The notes under the pieces: model-generated
What the model saw: the letters and a program-made list of their open reading frames with translations, nothing else
Databases searched by the model: none
Told to the model about the DNA's origin: nothing
Shown: piece after piece, positions 17,497 to 26,981 of the stretch
How positions within the stretch are numbered: position 1 is the stretch's first letter
How the letters are laid out: the number at the start of each line of letters is the position of its first letter
Program-made: the position numbers and the translations under genes
Assembly (NCBI GenBank): GCA_938036875.1
Contig: CALHVX010000131.1
Coordinates: forward strand, 1 to 34,411
Reading direction: 5' to 3'
Source of the DNA: an uncultured Pseudomonadales bacterium
GTDB lineage: Bacteria; Pseudomonadota; Gammaproteobacteria; Pseudomonadales; Azotimanducaceae
Length of the DNA stretch: 34,411 nt

Positions 17497-18003
17497 ATGA
17501 CCAAGAGATCCCCCAAGGTACCAGCAGACGCGGCGCGTCAATTCCTCGAGCTCTACTACCCCATCCACTACAAAGCGGGCATAGGCGTTGAAGACGCCAT
17601 GCGCGGCGCCAAGCTGTCGCGGCATCAAACCGCAATCTTGTGGCTTATCCATTCCCAGGGTGAAGACGGCCGACAGATGCGCCGCAAAGCAATCGTAGGA
17701 GCCTTGAGCAATTGGTTTGAAATTTCGAATGCAGCTATTACCAAAGCCCTGCGTGGCATGTCCGAGGCACCCTTACGCTTAGTTCGTCAGGATGAAGACC
17801 CAACTTCCGGTCGAGAAAAAGTAGTCACCCTGACAAAGAAAGGCGAAACCCACATAGATGAGATGATCGAACGGGGGAGCGCTTTTGTGCAGCTTATTGT
17901 AGATGGGCTGAATGATGACCAAGTTGTGAATGGCATCGACTTCTTCCAACGCATAACCCAGGTGGTGGATGGTTGGGCAGACGAAGACGCAGAGCCAAAG
18001 TGA
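17497..18003 (+). CDS. MarR-like winged-helix regulator
   Basis: The protein has 168 residues. A winged helix-turn-helix can be seen in KAIVGALSNWFEISNAAITKALRGMSEAPLRLVRQDEDPTSGREKVVTLTKKG (read as helix, recognition helix, wing). The DPTSGREK segment corresponds to the conserved D-x-R wing of MarR proteins, and flanking helices would form the dimer interface. It is divergent from the P450/SnoaL-like pair and most likely represses it and itself. The ligand is unknown. The start ATG has only a weak ribosome-binding site. Confidence 0.85.
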   Translation: MTKRSPKVPADAARQFLELYYPIHYKAGIGVEDAMRGAKLSRHQTAILWLIHSQGEDGRQMRRKAIVGALSNWFEISNAAITKALRGMSEAPLRLVRQDEDPTSGREKVVTLTKKGETHIDEMIERGSAFVQLIVDGLNDDQVVNGIDFFQRITQVVDGWADEDAEPK

Positions 18004-18040
18004 GCCAGGAACAAGGCTGTGCGCTATAGCTTGGATCTTG

Positions 18041-19522
18041 CTAGATAGAGCTAGTCTTTACGCTCAGACGATGAGCAACCAACTCAATTATACAGCCCGA
18101 ACCCACAGCAATGACACTAAGACGGTCATAAGGTGCATGAGGGAATATCAGCGCAGTAAACGCCACTTCGCCTTGCGCAAGAAACACTTCAACGGAACAA
18201 CTATCTAAGAGCATGCGAACGTCAAGCTGTCGCTGCGTATGACGTACCCAATGTCGACGCGGAAACTCCCGGGGGCTGAAATCACTTTGCCCCGCATCAA
18301 TCCGGTCGCTATAGGCAGCCTGGCGATCTACATCGTAACCAAAGGCATATACATCACCCAGTGCATTCGAAAAACGCAATTCAATCAGCCCATGGTCAGG
18401 CAGGGTCAAACTAAACTCTAAGTCCACGGGCGTTAACACCCTGTCCTCAAGCAAAACTAACTCATTGCCAGGCGTTAGCTGTTCATGAACTCGAACGAGC
18501 TCAGCGCTCCGACACGCCGCCACTTCGGTCACCGGCCAGGAGCACAAAACTTGCCCCTGGCTTGTCTCTCGCAAGGTCAAACTCCGTGGAATGCACATGA
18601 CACCACGCCATTCTTCCGTTGGTACTTGAGAAGCGTACTCCCAGTTGCCCAACCAGCCCAAAAACACCACCCGGCCGTCATCGACCGGCAGGTTAGACCA
18701 GCAAACGCCTGCATAACAATCAGGACCTTGATCTATCCAGCACACATCAGATTTTGTGCTGCTATCAATCGCAAAGGTTGTGCCATCAAAATCGCCTACG
18801 AAATACTGGGTACCCGAACCTCGCTGCGGACCGCCTGGGTTAACACTTTGAATTAAGACCCAACGTTGCAGACCACGTCCTTCTATCGGCACTTGAATCA
18901 GATCAGGACATTCCCACACGCCGCCATGCGCACCAATCCCAGCGCCGAAGCAACTGAGATATCGCCAATCTAGGAGGTTGGGAGATCCCCAGAATTGGCA
19001 TTCATCGCCAACGGCAAGGACCATAACCCACTGCGTGGAGCCAGCATGCCAAAACACTTTGGGATCTCGGAAATCTGGCGAGCAATCCGGATTATCTAGC
19101 ACCGGATTACCGGCGTACTTGTGCCAACTCGACCCACCGTCATTGCTGTAGGCCAAGCCTTGAGTTTGATGATTGCCTAAGCCTGTACGCTCTTGGTTAT
19201 CACAGTGGTAGGTGAAGATGGCAACCAAAGGCCCGCATTCGCTTGTGCCTAGCCCGCTGGTGTTGTGCTCATCATATATGGCGCTACCCGACCAAATCTG
19301 CCCCAACTCATCCGGGGCTAAAGCAATCGGTCGATGCTCCCAGCGCATCAGATCGCGGCTCACCACATGTCCCCAGTGCATCGGGCCCCAATTATTGGAA
19401 TACGGGTGATGCTGATAGAACAAATGGTACAACCCGTCGAAATAGACCATGCCGTTGGGATCGTTCATCCAGTTTTCTGGAGACGAACAATGTACCTGGG
19501 GGCGAAACTTATCTTTATCCAT
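18041..19522 (-). CDS. GH32 beta-fructofuranosidase (sucrose/fructan hydrolase), cytoplasmic
   Basis: The protein has 493 residues from ATG 19522. An ATG at 19627 would overlap the fructokinase end and add 35 residues with no GH32 character. All GH32 signatures are present: nucleophile Asp21 in WMNDPNG, Asp153 in RDP, and acid/base Glu204 in WECPDL. A beta-sandwich domain fills the C-terminal part. There is no signal peptide, so hydrolysis is intracellular. It is the last gene of the receptor/GH68/symporter/fructokinase operon. No PTS gene is seen here, so free sucrose or short fructans are likelier substrates than sucrose 6-phosphate. It releases fructose for the neighbouring kinase. Confidence 0.93.
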   Translation of the reverse strand: MDKDKFRPQVHCSSPENWMNDPNGMVYFDGLYHLFYQHHPYSNNWGPMHWGHVVSRDLMRWEHRPIALAPDELGQIWSGSAIYDEHNTSGLGTSECGPLVAIFTYHCDNQERTGLGNHQTQGLAYSNDGGSSWHKYAGNPVLDNPDCSPDFRDPKVFWHAGSTQWVMVLAVGDECQFWGSPNLLDWRYLSCFGAGIGAHGGVWECPDLIQVPIEGRGLQRWVLIQSVNPGGPQRGSGTQYFVGDFDGTTFAIDSSTKSDVCWIDQGPDCYAGVCWSNLPVDDGRVVFLGWLGNWEYASQVPTEEWRGVMCIPRSLTLRETSQGQVLCSWPVTEVAACRSAELVRVHEQLTPGNELVLLEDRVLTPVDLEFSLTLPDHGLIELRFSNALGDVYAFGYDVDRQAAYSDRIDAGQSDFSPREFPRRHWVRHTQRQLDVRMLLDSCSVEVFLAQGEVAFTALIFPHAPYDRLSVIAVGSGCIIELVAHRLSVKTSSI

Positions 19523-19586
19523 TGTGGTAAACCAGACTATAAACTCGTTGGGGGGTTGTAGACGTCTATGCGGAAACCTACTGTGG

Positions 19587-20534
19587 TTAGCGACGAGCTG
19601 CTGCAATGAACTGCCGCACTTCATCATAAGTAGGTGGTGTACATCCTACCCGCGAAACATTGATCGCCGCCGCCGCGCAAGCATAATCCAACGCTTGCTC
19701 TAGTGAAGAAATCGACATTTGGGATACAGACGCTCGGAGCAGGTTCTGCCTCTCCAGGCTCGCAAGGAAGGCCGAATGAAAGGTATCGCCAGCTCCGATG
19801 GTGTCTGCAACCTGAGCGATTGGATAAGACGGCTTGGACACAACACCTGCTTTCGAAAACAGCTGCGCACCTCCCTGCCCTTCTGTCAGTACTAAAATGC
19901 CTCCCGACATCAGGTCAAAGACCTTGGAGGCCACTTCTTGCAGATCATCGCCTAGGCGCAGTGCCAACAAATCTTCATCGCTGGCTTTAACTATGTCGCA
20001 AAACTCAACCAGAGATAGCACCCCGGCTAGATACGTCTGAGTATCTGCACTCGCTCCCAACCGGATATTGATATCCACACTAATGAGTACCCTCCTATTT
20101 CGGAGATATTCAAAGAGTTGGCGAATTTTTGGAAGCTGGCTTGGTGTTATGGCGAGCGACCCGGTATGAAAGAGCCTTAGCTGGGGCGGAAGATGGGCAC
20201 GCACCTGCTCGTAGGACGTGTCTTTGTCGGCGATTCCCTCGCGGTATAAGGTGTAACTAGGCAGACCCTTCGGGTCTACGTTAACCAGGGCTAACGAAGT
20301 CGGACGTACCGATCGTGGAACGCCCGGTAAGAGCACTCCTTCAGCGGTTAACGCGGCAGACAACTGATCACCAAAGGCATCGCCCCCCAACGGAGACAGG
20401 TAGGCAACCTCTACCCCTTGACGCGCCAGTCCGATCGCGACATTAAACGGAGACCCTCCCAGGTGTGGTCGATAAGCACCATCGAGCCCTTCAATCAGAT
20501 CAATTAATGCTTCACCTAATACTGCGATGGTCAT
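19587..20534 (-). CDS. Fructokinase, PfkB/ribokinase family
   Basis: This 315-residue protein starts MTIAVLGEALIDLIEG, as bacterial fructokinases do. It carries the Gly-rich N-terminal signature GGSPFNVAIGLARQG and the PfkB C-terminal signature DTIGAGDTFHSAF, in which the Asp is the catalytic base. It would convert fructose released by the GH32 or GH68 enzyme to fructose 6-phosphate. It starts three bases after the symporter stop and is followed by the GH32 gene, so it lies within one operon. The gene name (scrK, cscK or frk) cannot be chosen from the sequence. Confidence 0.92.
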   Translation of the reverse strand: MTIAVLGEALIDLIEGLDGAYRPHLGGSPFNVAIGLARQGVEVAYLSPLGGDAFGDQLSAALTAEGVLLPGVPRSVRPTSLALVNVDPKGLPSYTLYREGIADKDTSYEQVRAHLPPQLRLFHTGSLAITPSQLPKIRQLFEYLRNRRVLISVDINIRLGASADTQTYLAGVLSLVEFCDIVKASDEDLLALRLGDDLQEVASKVFDLMSGGILVLTEGQGGAQLFSKAGVVSKPSYPIAQVADTIGAGDTFHSAFLASLERQNLLRASVSQMSISSLEQALDYACAAAAINVSRVGCTPPTYDEVRQFIAAARR

Positions 20535-20537
20535 TAA

Positions 20538-21929
20538 CTACACACGCCGTGTGCGCAAGTCTTGCTCAACACTGGCAACCGTCGCACGATCCAAACGATA
20601 AAAAATCATTATAAAACCGCCGAGCAAAAAGAACACCGCCGGCAACAAGTTGAACATAGTGCGTATGCCGCCCAATGCGAGTTCAGTTTGCACCTCGTTA
20701 GCAACAAACCCATACCAAGCGAGCATGAATCCAGGCAGCGCACCACCGATCGCAGTACCGAACTTCAGTGAAAACATGGAAGCGGATACCACCAAACCGG
20801 CAGAATTTTTCCCATTTTGCCATTCACCATATTCAGCACAATCGGTATACATAGAAAACAAGAGCGTGATAATTACGCCAAAAGTAAATATCCCGAGGCT
20901 ATGTGCCAAAACCACCCAAAAAAACTCACCTTGAGGTATGAAGTAACAAATCACCAACAACGCGGCATGAAGCAAATTCATACCTACAACGAGATGATGC
21001 TTTTCAAATCGTCGTGCCAAGGCTGGTGTTATCAAAGCGCCAATGAGTTGCCCTATTAACCCGCAAGAAGTAAAAACAGCGGTTCGATCAAAGATAAGAA
21101 AAATCTTAGCTCCATCATCAAGGAGATAGTACTTCATGTAAAAAACAATAGATGAGAACCGAGCGATCAAACCAACGATAATCAAAATGCCGCTGATCAC
21201 CAAAACAATCCAGGAAACATTCTTCATTAAATTCTTTAGATCCTGGCGGACACTAGAATCGTTTTTAGGTTGCTGAACACGTTCGCGCGTCGTAGCAAAA
21301 GTAACCCAGAAGATCAAAACCGATAAAACGGCAAAAAGGACAACGGTTAAGCGAAAACCAAGCACCTCATCATCACCCCCGAAAAAACTGACCAACGGGG
21401 TAGCAAAGGCACCAATACACAGCGTACCCAATGATGCGAACACAAACCGGTACTGGGTTGCCTTGGTACGCTCTTCAGCACTTGGATGGATCACCGCTAA
21501 CAAAGCCGAATACGGAACGTTAATGGCGGTATAGGCCAACATGACCAAGGTATAGGTCAAATAGGCGTATATCAGCTTACCGTTCGCGGAGAGATCCGGT
21601 CCCAAAAATAGCAAGTAACCCAATACTGCATAAGGAATCGCGACAAACAACAGATAAGGGCGGTACTTACCCCAGCGAGATTCCGTACGATCAGCAAGCA
21701 AACCCATAGCCGGGTCACTAATTGCATCGACAACCTTTGTGACCAACAACATGGTTGCAGCCGCGGCAGGAGAGATACCAAACACATCGGTGTAGTAGTA
21801 CAGTAGAAACAAACCGAAGAACCCCATATAGAAGTTCGACGCCATGTCTCCAAGACCGTAGCCAATCTTTTCTTTAACGGTGAGCGGCGCATGTACTGTT
21901 TGATTAACACCAGCCATACTTTTATCCAT
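20538..21929 (-). CDS. GPH-type sugar:cation symporter (MFS superfamily)
   Basis: This 463-residue protein has about 12 hydrophobic segments. The GPH/MelB family pattern is clear: EKIGYGLGDMASNF at the start, SDPAMGLLADRTESRWGKYRPYLL in the first cytoplasmic loop, and EYGEWQNGKNSAGLV in the second half. Its place between GH68 and fructokinase points to sucrose or a short fructo-oligosaccharide as substrate, driven by protons or sodium. The ATG at 21929 overlaps the GH68 stop by eight bases (ATGGATAA), suggesting translational coupling; an internal ATG at 21917 is the alternative start. Confidence 0.93.
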   Translation of the reverse strand: MDKSMAGVNQTVHAPLTVKEKIGYGLGDMASNFYMGFFGLFLLYYYTDVFGISPAAAATMLLVTKVVDAISDPAMGLLADRTESRWGKYRPYLLFVAIPYAVLGYLLFLGPDLSANGKLIYAYLTYTLVMLAYTAINVPYSALLAVIHPSAEERTKATQYRFVFASLGTLCIGAFATPLVSFFGGDDEVLGFRLTVVLFAVLSVLIFWVTFATTRERVQQPKNDSSVRQDLKNLMKNVSWIVLVISGILIIVGLIARFSSIVFYMKYYLLDDGAKIFLIFDRTAVFTSCGLIGQLIGALITPALARRFEKHHLVVGMNLLHAALLVICYFIPQGEFFWVVLAHSLGIFTFGVIITLLFSMYTDCAEYGEWQNGKNSAGLVVSASMFSLKFGTAIGGALPGFMLAWYGFVANEVQTELALGGIRTMFNLLPAVFFLLGGFIMIFYRLDRATVASVEQDLRTRRV

Positions 21930-23067
21930 TCGTCGTTGCTAGCGCACAGTCACCCTGCAACGAGATGTCGAGCAGCGGCGCCATGCTACCAATAAAATAG
22001 TCTCGACTACTCGAATGGGCCTCAACCTCTTCTAGTGACCTACCATCAAGCTTGGGAAAATCTATAAAACTAGTCACCGTTAGATTCTGCATCACATACC
22101 AAGAATACGCTTGAAACGGTTCTGCAACAGGATTGCTTAGCACTAGACCAGTACCGTTCAATGGGCGCCACTCACCATCCATTCGATCCGCAACAAAACC
22201 ATACAAACCGGTTGGTGCGACCACATCCGCGTGAAAAGTTCGCATTTGGGTAGAGAAAAACAGATAGTACAAACCACCGTGAACCACTACATGGGGCCGC
22301 TCGAGCTCGTTGTTAACGCCATCCGCCGTAAGTAACGGCGGCAAAAGCGCGAGTTCTGTTAGGTCGGGGCCACAAGCGGCGCCTATCGCACCATCAAAGT
22401 CTGTCTTAGACCCCATCATGCTGGCCGTAAACAGCACATAAAGCTGGCCGTTTTCTGGGTCGACAAAACGAAAGGGGTCACGGAAGCCTTTGATGAGCCC
22501 GGGTGTGCCTGTGAGTTGATTCAGTGTGGATTGATACATGGTTTCAGGTTGAATCAATTCTTGATGATCGGTCCAATCGCTTAGCTCTATTCGGCTATCC
22601 CGATACTGCAGCCTCGCCGTAGAGGTAAAAATTCGTTGAATAAAACTAGCCGATGCCTCGCCGCGGACACCGCTAGCGGTATAACAGAGCTCTAGCTCAC
22701 CACTGTCCGCAAAGTAAGTCGCACAACCCGCCCATTCTCGACTACCTGGAGTCGCAGCATCCGGAAAAACATCACCCTGATCCTGCCACTGAGGCTGCCC
22801 ACCAACCTCTTTCAGGGTAAACAAACGGATTCGAGCCACATCGTGTCGTGCTCCTGGCTCGATGGCTGCTGACGCAGACAATGCCATCCAAAGCTGAGCG
22901 TCATCTACACGAGCAACCTCCCCAAGCGCAGTCTGCACGGGCCAGGGATCCCACAAGTATAAGTCAGGAATCGGACGCGCAAGCTCACTTTCGAAAAACA
23001 ATCGGGTTTCAGGCTTGGGATGTGACGCTATACGCTGAGCGTGCGCTAACTGCCAGCTTGAACTCAT
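21922..23067 (-). CDS. GH68 fructosyl hydrolase/transferase without signal peptide
   Basis: The protein has 381 residues. Glycoside hydrolase family 68 is indicated by WDPWP with nucleophile Asp40, GFRDPF with Asp197, and NELERPH with the acid/base Glu (254 or 256). Family members are levansucrases, inulosucrases and invertases that act on sucrose. This one is short for the family and begins directly with the catalytic domain. No signal peptide is visible, although a few Gram-negative levansucrases are exported without one. Inside an uptake operon it may act as a sucrose hydrolase or as an intracellular fructosyltransferase. It follows the receptor gene by 85 bases, with a hairpin between, and is coupled to the symporter gene. 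Confidence 0.9.
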   Translation of the reverse strand: MSSSWQLAHAQRIASHPKPETRLFFESELARPIPDLYLWDPWPVQTALGEVARVDDAQLWMALSASAAIEPGARHDVARIRLFTLKEVGGQPQWQDQGDVFPDAATPGSREWAGCATYFADSGELELCYTASGVRGEASASFIQRIFTSTARLQYRDSRIELSDWTDHQELIQPETMYQSTLNQLTGTPGLIKGFRDPFRFVDPENGQLYVLFTASMMGSKTDFDGAIGAACGPDLTELALLPPLLTADGVNNELERPHVVVHGGLYYLFFSTQMRTFHADVVAPTGLYGFVADRMDGEWRPLNGTGLVLSNPVAEPFQAYSWYVMQNLTVTSFIDFPKLDGRSLEEVEAHSSSRDYFIGSMAPLLDISLQGDCALATTNG

Positions 23068-23102
23068 CGTACCGCACTCGACAAAATTGGAAGGAAAGTG
23101 GA

Positions 23103-23129
23103 CGACGCAACAAACCTGTTCTTGCGTCG
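23103..23129 (-). repeat. Intercistronic hairpin between receptor and GH68 genes
   Basis: An 8-bp perfect inverted repeat CGACGCAA/TTGCGTCG has an 11-base loop. It lies in the 85-base gap after the TonB receptor stop and before the GH68 start. No proper T-run follows on the minus strand, so it may be a partial terminator or an mRNA stabiliser that sets the receptor above the downstream genes. Confidence 0.5.
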
Positions 23130-23152
23130 CCGTCTTAGGAGCAAAGATAGTG

Positions 23153-25714
23153 CTAGAAGCTGTATGTCACGCCAACCACGGTTGAACGACCGCTCAATGG
23201 CCGCGCCCTGATGATGTCACCTACCGCCGCTGATCCTTCTTCAGACTCGGTCAAAACAAATTCATCAGATAGATTGTTCACATTAATGAATGCAGACAGT
23301 TCGTCCGTAATGTTCCAAGTACCAAACAGGTTAATCAACACGTAGGCCTCTTGCTTGAGGTCATTGTTATCCTGAAGATAAAAGTCAGTAGAACCTTGTA
23401 GCGCCACACCAACCGCAAATTTTTCGGTGCGGTACTCAGGAATAATGGTGTACAAAAAATCTGCTTGACGACGCGGTGTATTGCCTCTGATCGCAGGATT
23501 GTCGCGATCTTTGCTAATTTCAGCATCGGTCCAGGTGGCGTTACCACGTAGGTAGAACGAACCGCCAAGGCTAAGATCCCCTTCTAGCTCGATACCGTTG
23601 GACTCGTACTCACGCACAAAGGTCAGACCACTGGTCACCTCGGCCTGAGTCTCCTCGGTCACGGTATTGAAATAAGTCGCAAACAACGACCAATTGTCAC
23701 CTTGATGCTTGTACCCAATCTCGAACTGCTCGACGTTATCGTAACCATCTGTGGTTCGAGCCAGATCACCATCAGCAGTCAAGGATCCACCAACCTGAGT
23801 TAAACGGTCCGCAATAGCACGACCACCATCGCTGTAGCGCGCGAATACAGATGAGAAATCCGTAAGGAGGTAAGTACCACCAACGGAAAAAGCAGTATTG
23901 TCCGCATCGTAGTTCACATTGGTTACAGCAGCATTGGCTTCGTTTAGCGTACGCACACCGCCAGCGATGAATCCAGCGGAAGTGGCACCGACATTTTCAA
24001 GCAAAGCATCGCTATCTAAACGGGTAATGACACCACCCACCACCTCAAACTGGCCTACAGAACCGTTGCCGTTAAGGTCGGTTGAGGTATTGCCACCACA
24101 GCAGCCGTCTAAACGCTGACCGCGAGCTTCTACGTCATCACGGCGCACGCTCACATCTATGGTTGCGCGGTCACCAACGTCAAATCCAACGTTCAGATAG
24201 GGTGCGATCGTGGTGTATTCCAGATCCCAGTTCCAAGCTAAGAAGCTCTGCGTTACCGCACCGTTGTCGGCAAGCACAACATCTGTTTGGTTGCCATCAG
24301 CATCGATACCTGCACCCAAAGCTATATAGGAGATGTTCTGAGAGTTACTACCGTCTAATGTTTGCATACGAGTATGCCAACTGTTCCAAGACGTCATGAT
24401 ATTCTGCCTCGAATAGTACAAACCAGCTGATACACGGAAGTTGTCGGCATCAAACGCTAGCTGTAGATCGTTAGCGGTATGACCGAGATCATGAATCTTG
24501 GTATCAAACATCAAATTGGTATATGCCAATTGATCAGGGTTCGCGGCAACCCCATTAATCGTCGCCGATACGCCACCTGAGCAGTCCAAGGAAGCACCAC
24601 CCACACTAGCAGAACTACAAAGAGCATCGCCCTTGTTTGCAATAGTGTCGGTACCGCCCGCAAAACCATCGGTAAAGGGTGAGATAAAGCCACCAGAAAT
24701 ATCTGAAGTGCGGAACTTGTTGTTCAGCGTGAGTCGATCCGTTATCGCCTTCTCGAACTCAAAACCAAACGCGGTGACATCCGATTCGATTCCATCGGAT
24801 AGCGAGCGGCTAACCGGGTTACCAAACTGATCAAAACTACTAATATTGCTGGTTTGCTGAGAGTGAGTTGCCTCTGTACTAGCATCGTAACCGGGCAACG
24901 AACCGTAAGAGTCACCGCTTTTCACTAGCACGGCAGACGGTAGATAGGTTGTTACTTTGTCGTCTAAGCGCTTGAAATACACCCGCAAAAATCCATCTTC
25001 TAGCTCTTTGGTTACGTTGGCTTTAAGCTGACCACCACTGTCGCCGTTAAAACCGGTATCGCGAACACCTTCTCCATCGCGATAAAAACCACCAATATGA
25101 TAGCTGATGGTGTCACTAATGCGACCGCCGTACTCAAAATCTGTTCGCAGCTCGTCGTAGTCCACGCCAACGCTCAAACCAATACTACCTATCTCGTCAC
25201 CACCAGATTTACTGATCATGTTGATGATACCGCCAGGCGAGTTGCTAGCAAAAGTGGAGGCAGAACCACCTCGGATGCTCTCAATGCGATCAACCGAGCG
25301 ATCGAAGCGTATCCAATTGTCCGTGTTACCGAAGTTGATATCACCGTATTCAAGAACCGGCAGTCCATCTTCCTGAATTTGCATGTACTTTGATCCACCA
25401 GTCGCCAATGGAATACCCCGAACCGTGAGGTTCGCATTACCACCGCCGCCGGAAGATTCGGCTCGAATACCAGGTAAGCTACGGAATACTTCGGCAACCG
25501 AGCGCGGAGCCAAGTTCTGGACATCTTCTGCGTGCAGCGAGCTAACCGACACGCTCGCCTCTAGCTTGTTGGTACCACCTCCCGGAACACCGGTGACGAT
25601 AATCTCTTCAATCGTTTCATTGGTTGCTTGCTCGACGGCAGCTGCTTGGCCAAATGGCAGCATAGTGACTGCAAGCGCAGTGCTAACGAAGCACCCCAGG
25701 TTTCGAATTTGCAT
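23153..25714 (-). CDS. TonB-dependent outer-membrane receptor, probably for sucrose or fructo-oligosaccharides
   Basis: The protein has 853 residues from ATG 25714. The start is supported by GGGGAG 6 bases upstream and by the signal peptide LGCFVSTALAVTMLPFGQAAA; an ATG 96 bases earlier overlaps the operator region. A TonB-box-like segment EEIIVTGV follows. The plug domain shows VAEVFRSLPGIRAESSGG, LTVRGIP and RIESIRGGSASTFASNSPGGIINMI. The rest is a 22-strand type barrel ending in a terminal Phe (VVGVTYSF). It is the first gene of the operon, so its substrate is inferred from the GH68, symporter, fructokinase and GH32 genes behind it. No SusD partner is present, as usual in proteobacteria. 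Confidence 0.93.
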   Translation of the reverse strand: MQIRNLGCFVSTALAVTMLPFGQAAAVEQATNETIEEIIVTGVPGGGTNKLEASVSVSSLHAEDVQNLAPRSVAEVFRSLPGIRAESSGGGGNANLTVRGIPLATGGSKYMQIQEDGLPVLEYGDINFGNTDNWIRFDRSVDRIESIRGGSASTFASNSPGGIINMISKSGGDEIGSIGLSVGVDYDELRTDFEYGGRISDTISYHIGGFYRDGEGVRDTGFNGDSGGQLKANVTKELEDGFLRVYFKRLDDKVTTYLPSAVLVKSGDSYGSLPGYDASTEATHSQQTSNISSFDQFGNPVSRSLSDGIESDVTAFGFEFEKAITDRLTLNNKFRTSDISGGFISPFTDGFAGGTDTIANKGDALCSSASVGGASLDCSGGVSATINGVAANPDQLAYTNLMFDTKIHDLGHTANDLQLAFDADNFRVSAGLYYSRQNIMTSWNSWHTRMQTLDGSNSQNISYIALGAGIDADGNQTDVVLADNGAVTQSFLAWNWDLEYTTIAPYLNVGFDVGDRATIDVSVRRDDVEARGQRLDGCCGGNTSTDLNGNGSVGQFEVVGGVITRLDSDALLENVGATSAGFIAGGVRTLNEANAAVTNVNYDADNTAFSVGGTYLLTDFSSVFARYSDGGRAIADRLTQVGGSLTADGDLARTTDGYDNVEQFEIGYKHQGDNWSLFATYFNTVTEETQAEVTSGLTFVREYESNGIELEGDLSLGGSFYLRGNATWTDAEISKDRDNPAIRGNTPRRQADFLYTIIPEYRTEKFAVGVALQGSTDFYLQDNNDLKQEAYVLINLFGTWNITDELSAFINVNNLSDEFVLTESEEGSAAVGDIIRARPLSGRSTVVGVTYSF

Positions 25715-25795
25715 AACTCTCCCCTTTCTCAAAACTGAATGATCACGCCGACAACACCCTTCTGGCGTGGAATCGAGCTCAAATGTAGGGGTTAA

Positions 25796-25826
25796 TGCAA
25801 TCGATTGCAATTAGCAATCGATTGCA
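25796..25826. promoter_or_regulatory. Paired LacI-type operators
   Basis: TGCAATCGATTGCA (25796-25809) is a perfect 14-bp palindrome. A second copy, AGCAATCGATTGCA (25813-25826), is palindromic over 12 bp and lies 17 bases further on, almost two helical turns. A central CG step in an A/T-flanked palindrome is typical of LacI-family operators. The pair sits 82-112 bases before the receptor start and 107 bases before lacI, so the regulator probably controls the operon and itself. The remaining region 25715-25932 has AT-rich promoter-like sequence. Confidence 0.85.
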
Positions 25827-25932
25827 TCGCTACGTTAAATTCATAACTAGCTGTTTTATATGGATTTTTACATTGAACCAAAAGTATAAAACATGCAGTA
25901 TAAGGGCTACTTCATAAGGGTTTGATCCAGAC

Positions 25933-26955
25933 ATGAGCAAATCCGGTAAGCGTATCAGCAGCCTACAAGATTTAGCAGACCTAGCCGGGGTATCACGCGC
26001 CACCGTCTCCCGCGCGCTAAACGATAGCCCGCTAATCAACGAAAAGACCCGCAAACGGCTACAGGCGCTAGCACGCAAGCACAACTACACGGTTAATCAG
26101 CAGGCGCGGGGCTTACGCCTGAATCGATCACGCGTGGTTTCCGTCGTTTTCATGCTTGATCCTCGGTCCGATCAACACCCGTCCGACCCCTTCTTTCTTG
26201 AGATGCTTGGTGGCATTGCTGACGGTCTTGCCGCCCACGACTACGATCTACTACTAGCACCTGCTCCCATACCCAGCATCCAAGAACTAGCCGCAAGCCG
26301 AGCCGTTCGACACGCTGACGGTGTCATCTTCGTCGGCCAAGGTGAAGAGCACAAAGCCCTCAGCGAGTTGGTAGATCAGGATGTCAATATGGTGGTTTGG
26401 GGAAGTGAAATTGCCGGTCGTCGTTACACACTTATCGGCGGCGATAATGTTGGCGGGGGGTTTGCAGCCACCCAACATTTACTTGAGCTTGGTCGTCGAC
26501 GTATTGCGTTCTTCGGTAATATGCGTTCTCCAGAAAACTCAGCACGTTACACGGGTTACCAAAGCGCACACGTCGCCATTAAAGCACCATGCGAGATGTC
26601 GCTCACCTTTGACATACCTGCAGATATGCAACATGCACAAACAACGATCCGCGCTATATTACAATCACAACCTGGGTTCGATGCCATCGTTTGTACTAGC
26701 GACGTCATGGCCATTGCCGCTATATCAGCACTATCTGAAATAGGGATTAAGGTACCAAGCGACGTTGCTGTGGTTGGCTACGACGATATTTTGCTCGCTG
26801 GCTATTCCACCCCTACGTTGACCACTATTCGCCAAAACATCCCTTACGCTGGCGGCGTACTTGTAGATTCACTGCTGACCCTTATCGATGGAAAGAAAGC
26901 ATCCGATAGAATATTAGGCAGCGAGCTAGTCGTCCGCAAGAGTAGCGGTGCCTAA
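25933..26955 (+). CDS. LacI-family transcriptional regulator of the sugar operon
   Basis: The protein has 340 residues. The N-terminal DNA-binding domain is textbook LacI: SLQDLADLAGVSRATVSRALN, with the hinge region up to about residue 65. The periplasmic-binding-protein-like effector domain follows (VVSVVFMLDPRSDQHPSDPFF, DAIVCTSDVMAIAA, DVAVVGYDDILLAGYSTPTLTTI). It is divergent from the TonB-receptor operon across the paired palindromes, so it is most likely its repressor, released by sucrose, fructose or a related sugar. It converges on hexR with 26 bases between stops. Confidence 0.93.
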   Translation: MSKSGKRISSLQDLADLAGVSRATVSRALNDSPLINEKTRKRLQALARKHNYTVNQQARGLRLNRSRVVSVVFMLDPRSDQHPSDPFFLEMLGGIADGLAAHDYDLLLAPAPIPSIQELAASRAVRHADGVIFVGQGEEHKALSELVDQDVNMVVWGSEIAGRRYTLIGGDNVGGGFAATQHLLELGRRRIAFFGNMRSPENSARYTGYQSAHVAIKAPCEMSLTFDIPADMQHAQTTIRAILQSQPGFDAIVCTSDVMAIAAISALSEIGIKVPSDVAVVGYDDILLAGYSTPTLTTIRQNIPYAGGVLVDSLLTLIDGKKASDRILGSELVVRKSSGA

Positions 26956-26981
26956 GGTATACCGCACAACAAAGCTCGGGT

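Noticed and set aside
19523-19627. N-terminal extension of the GH32 enzyme from ATG 19627
   Set aside because: The first codons overlap the fructokinase end in another frame, the extra residues are unlike GH32, and the domain begins right after ATG 19522.
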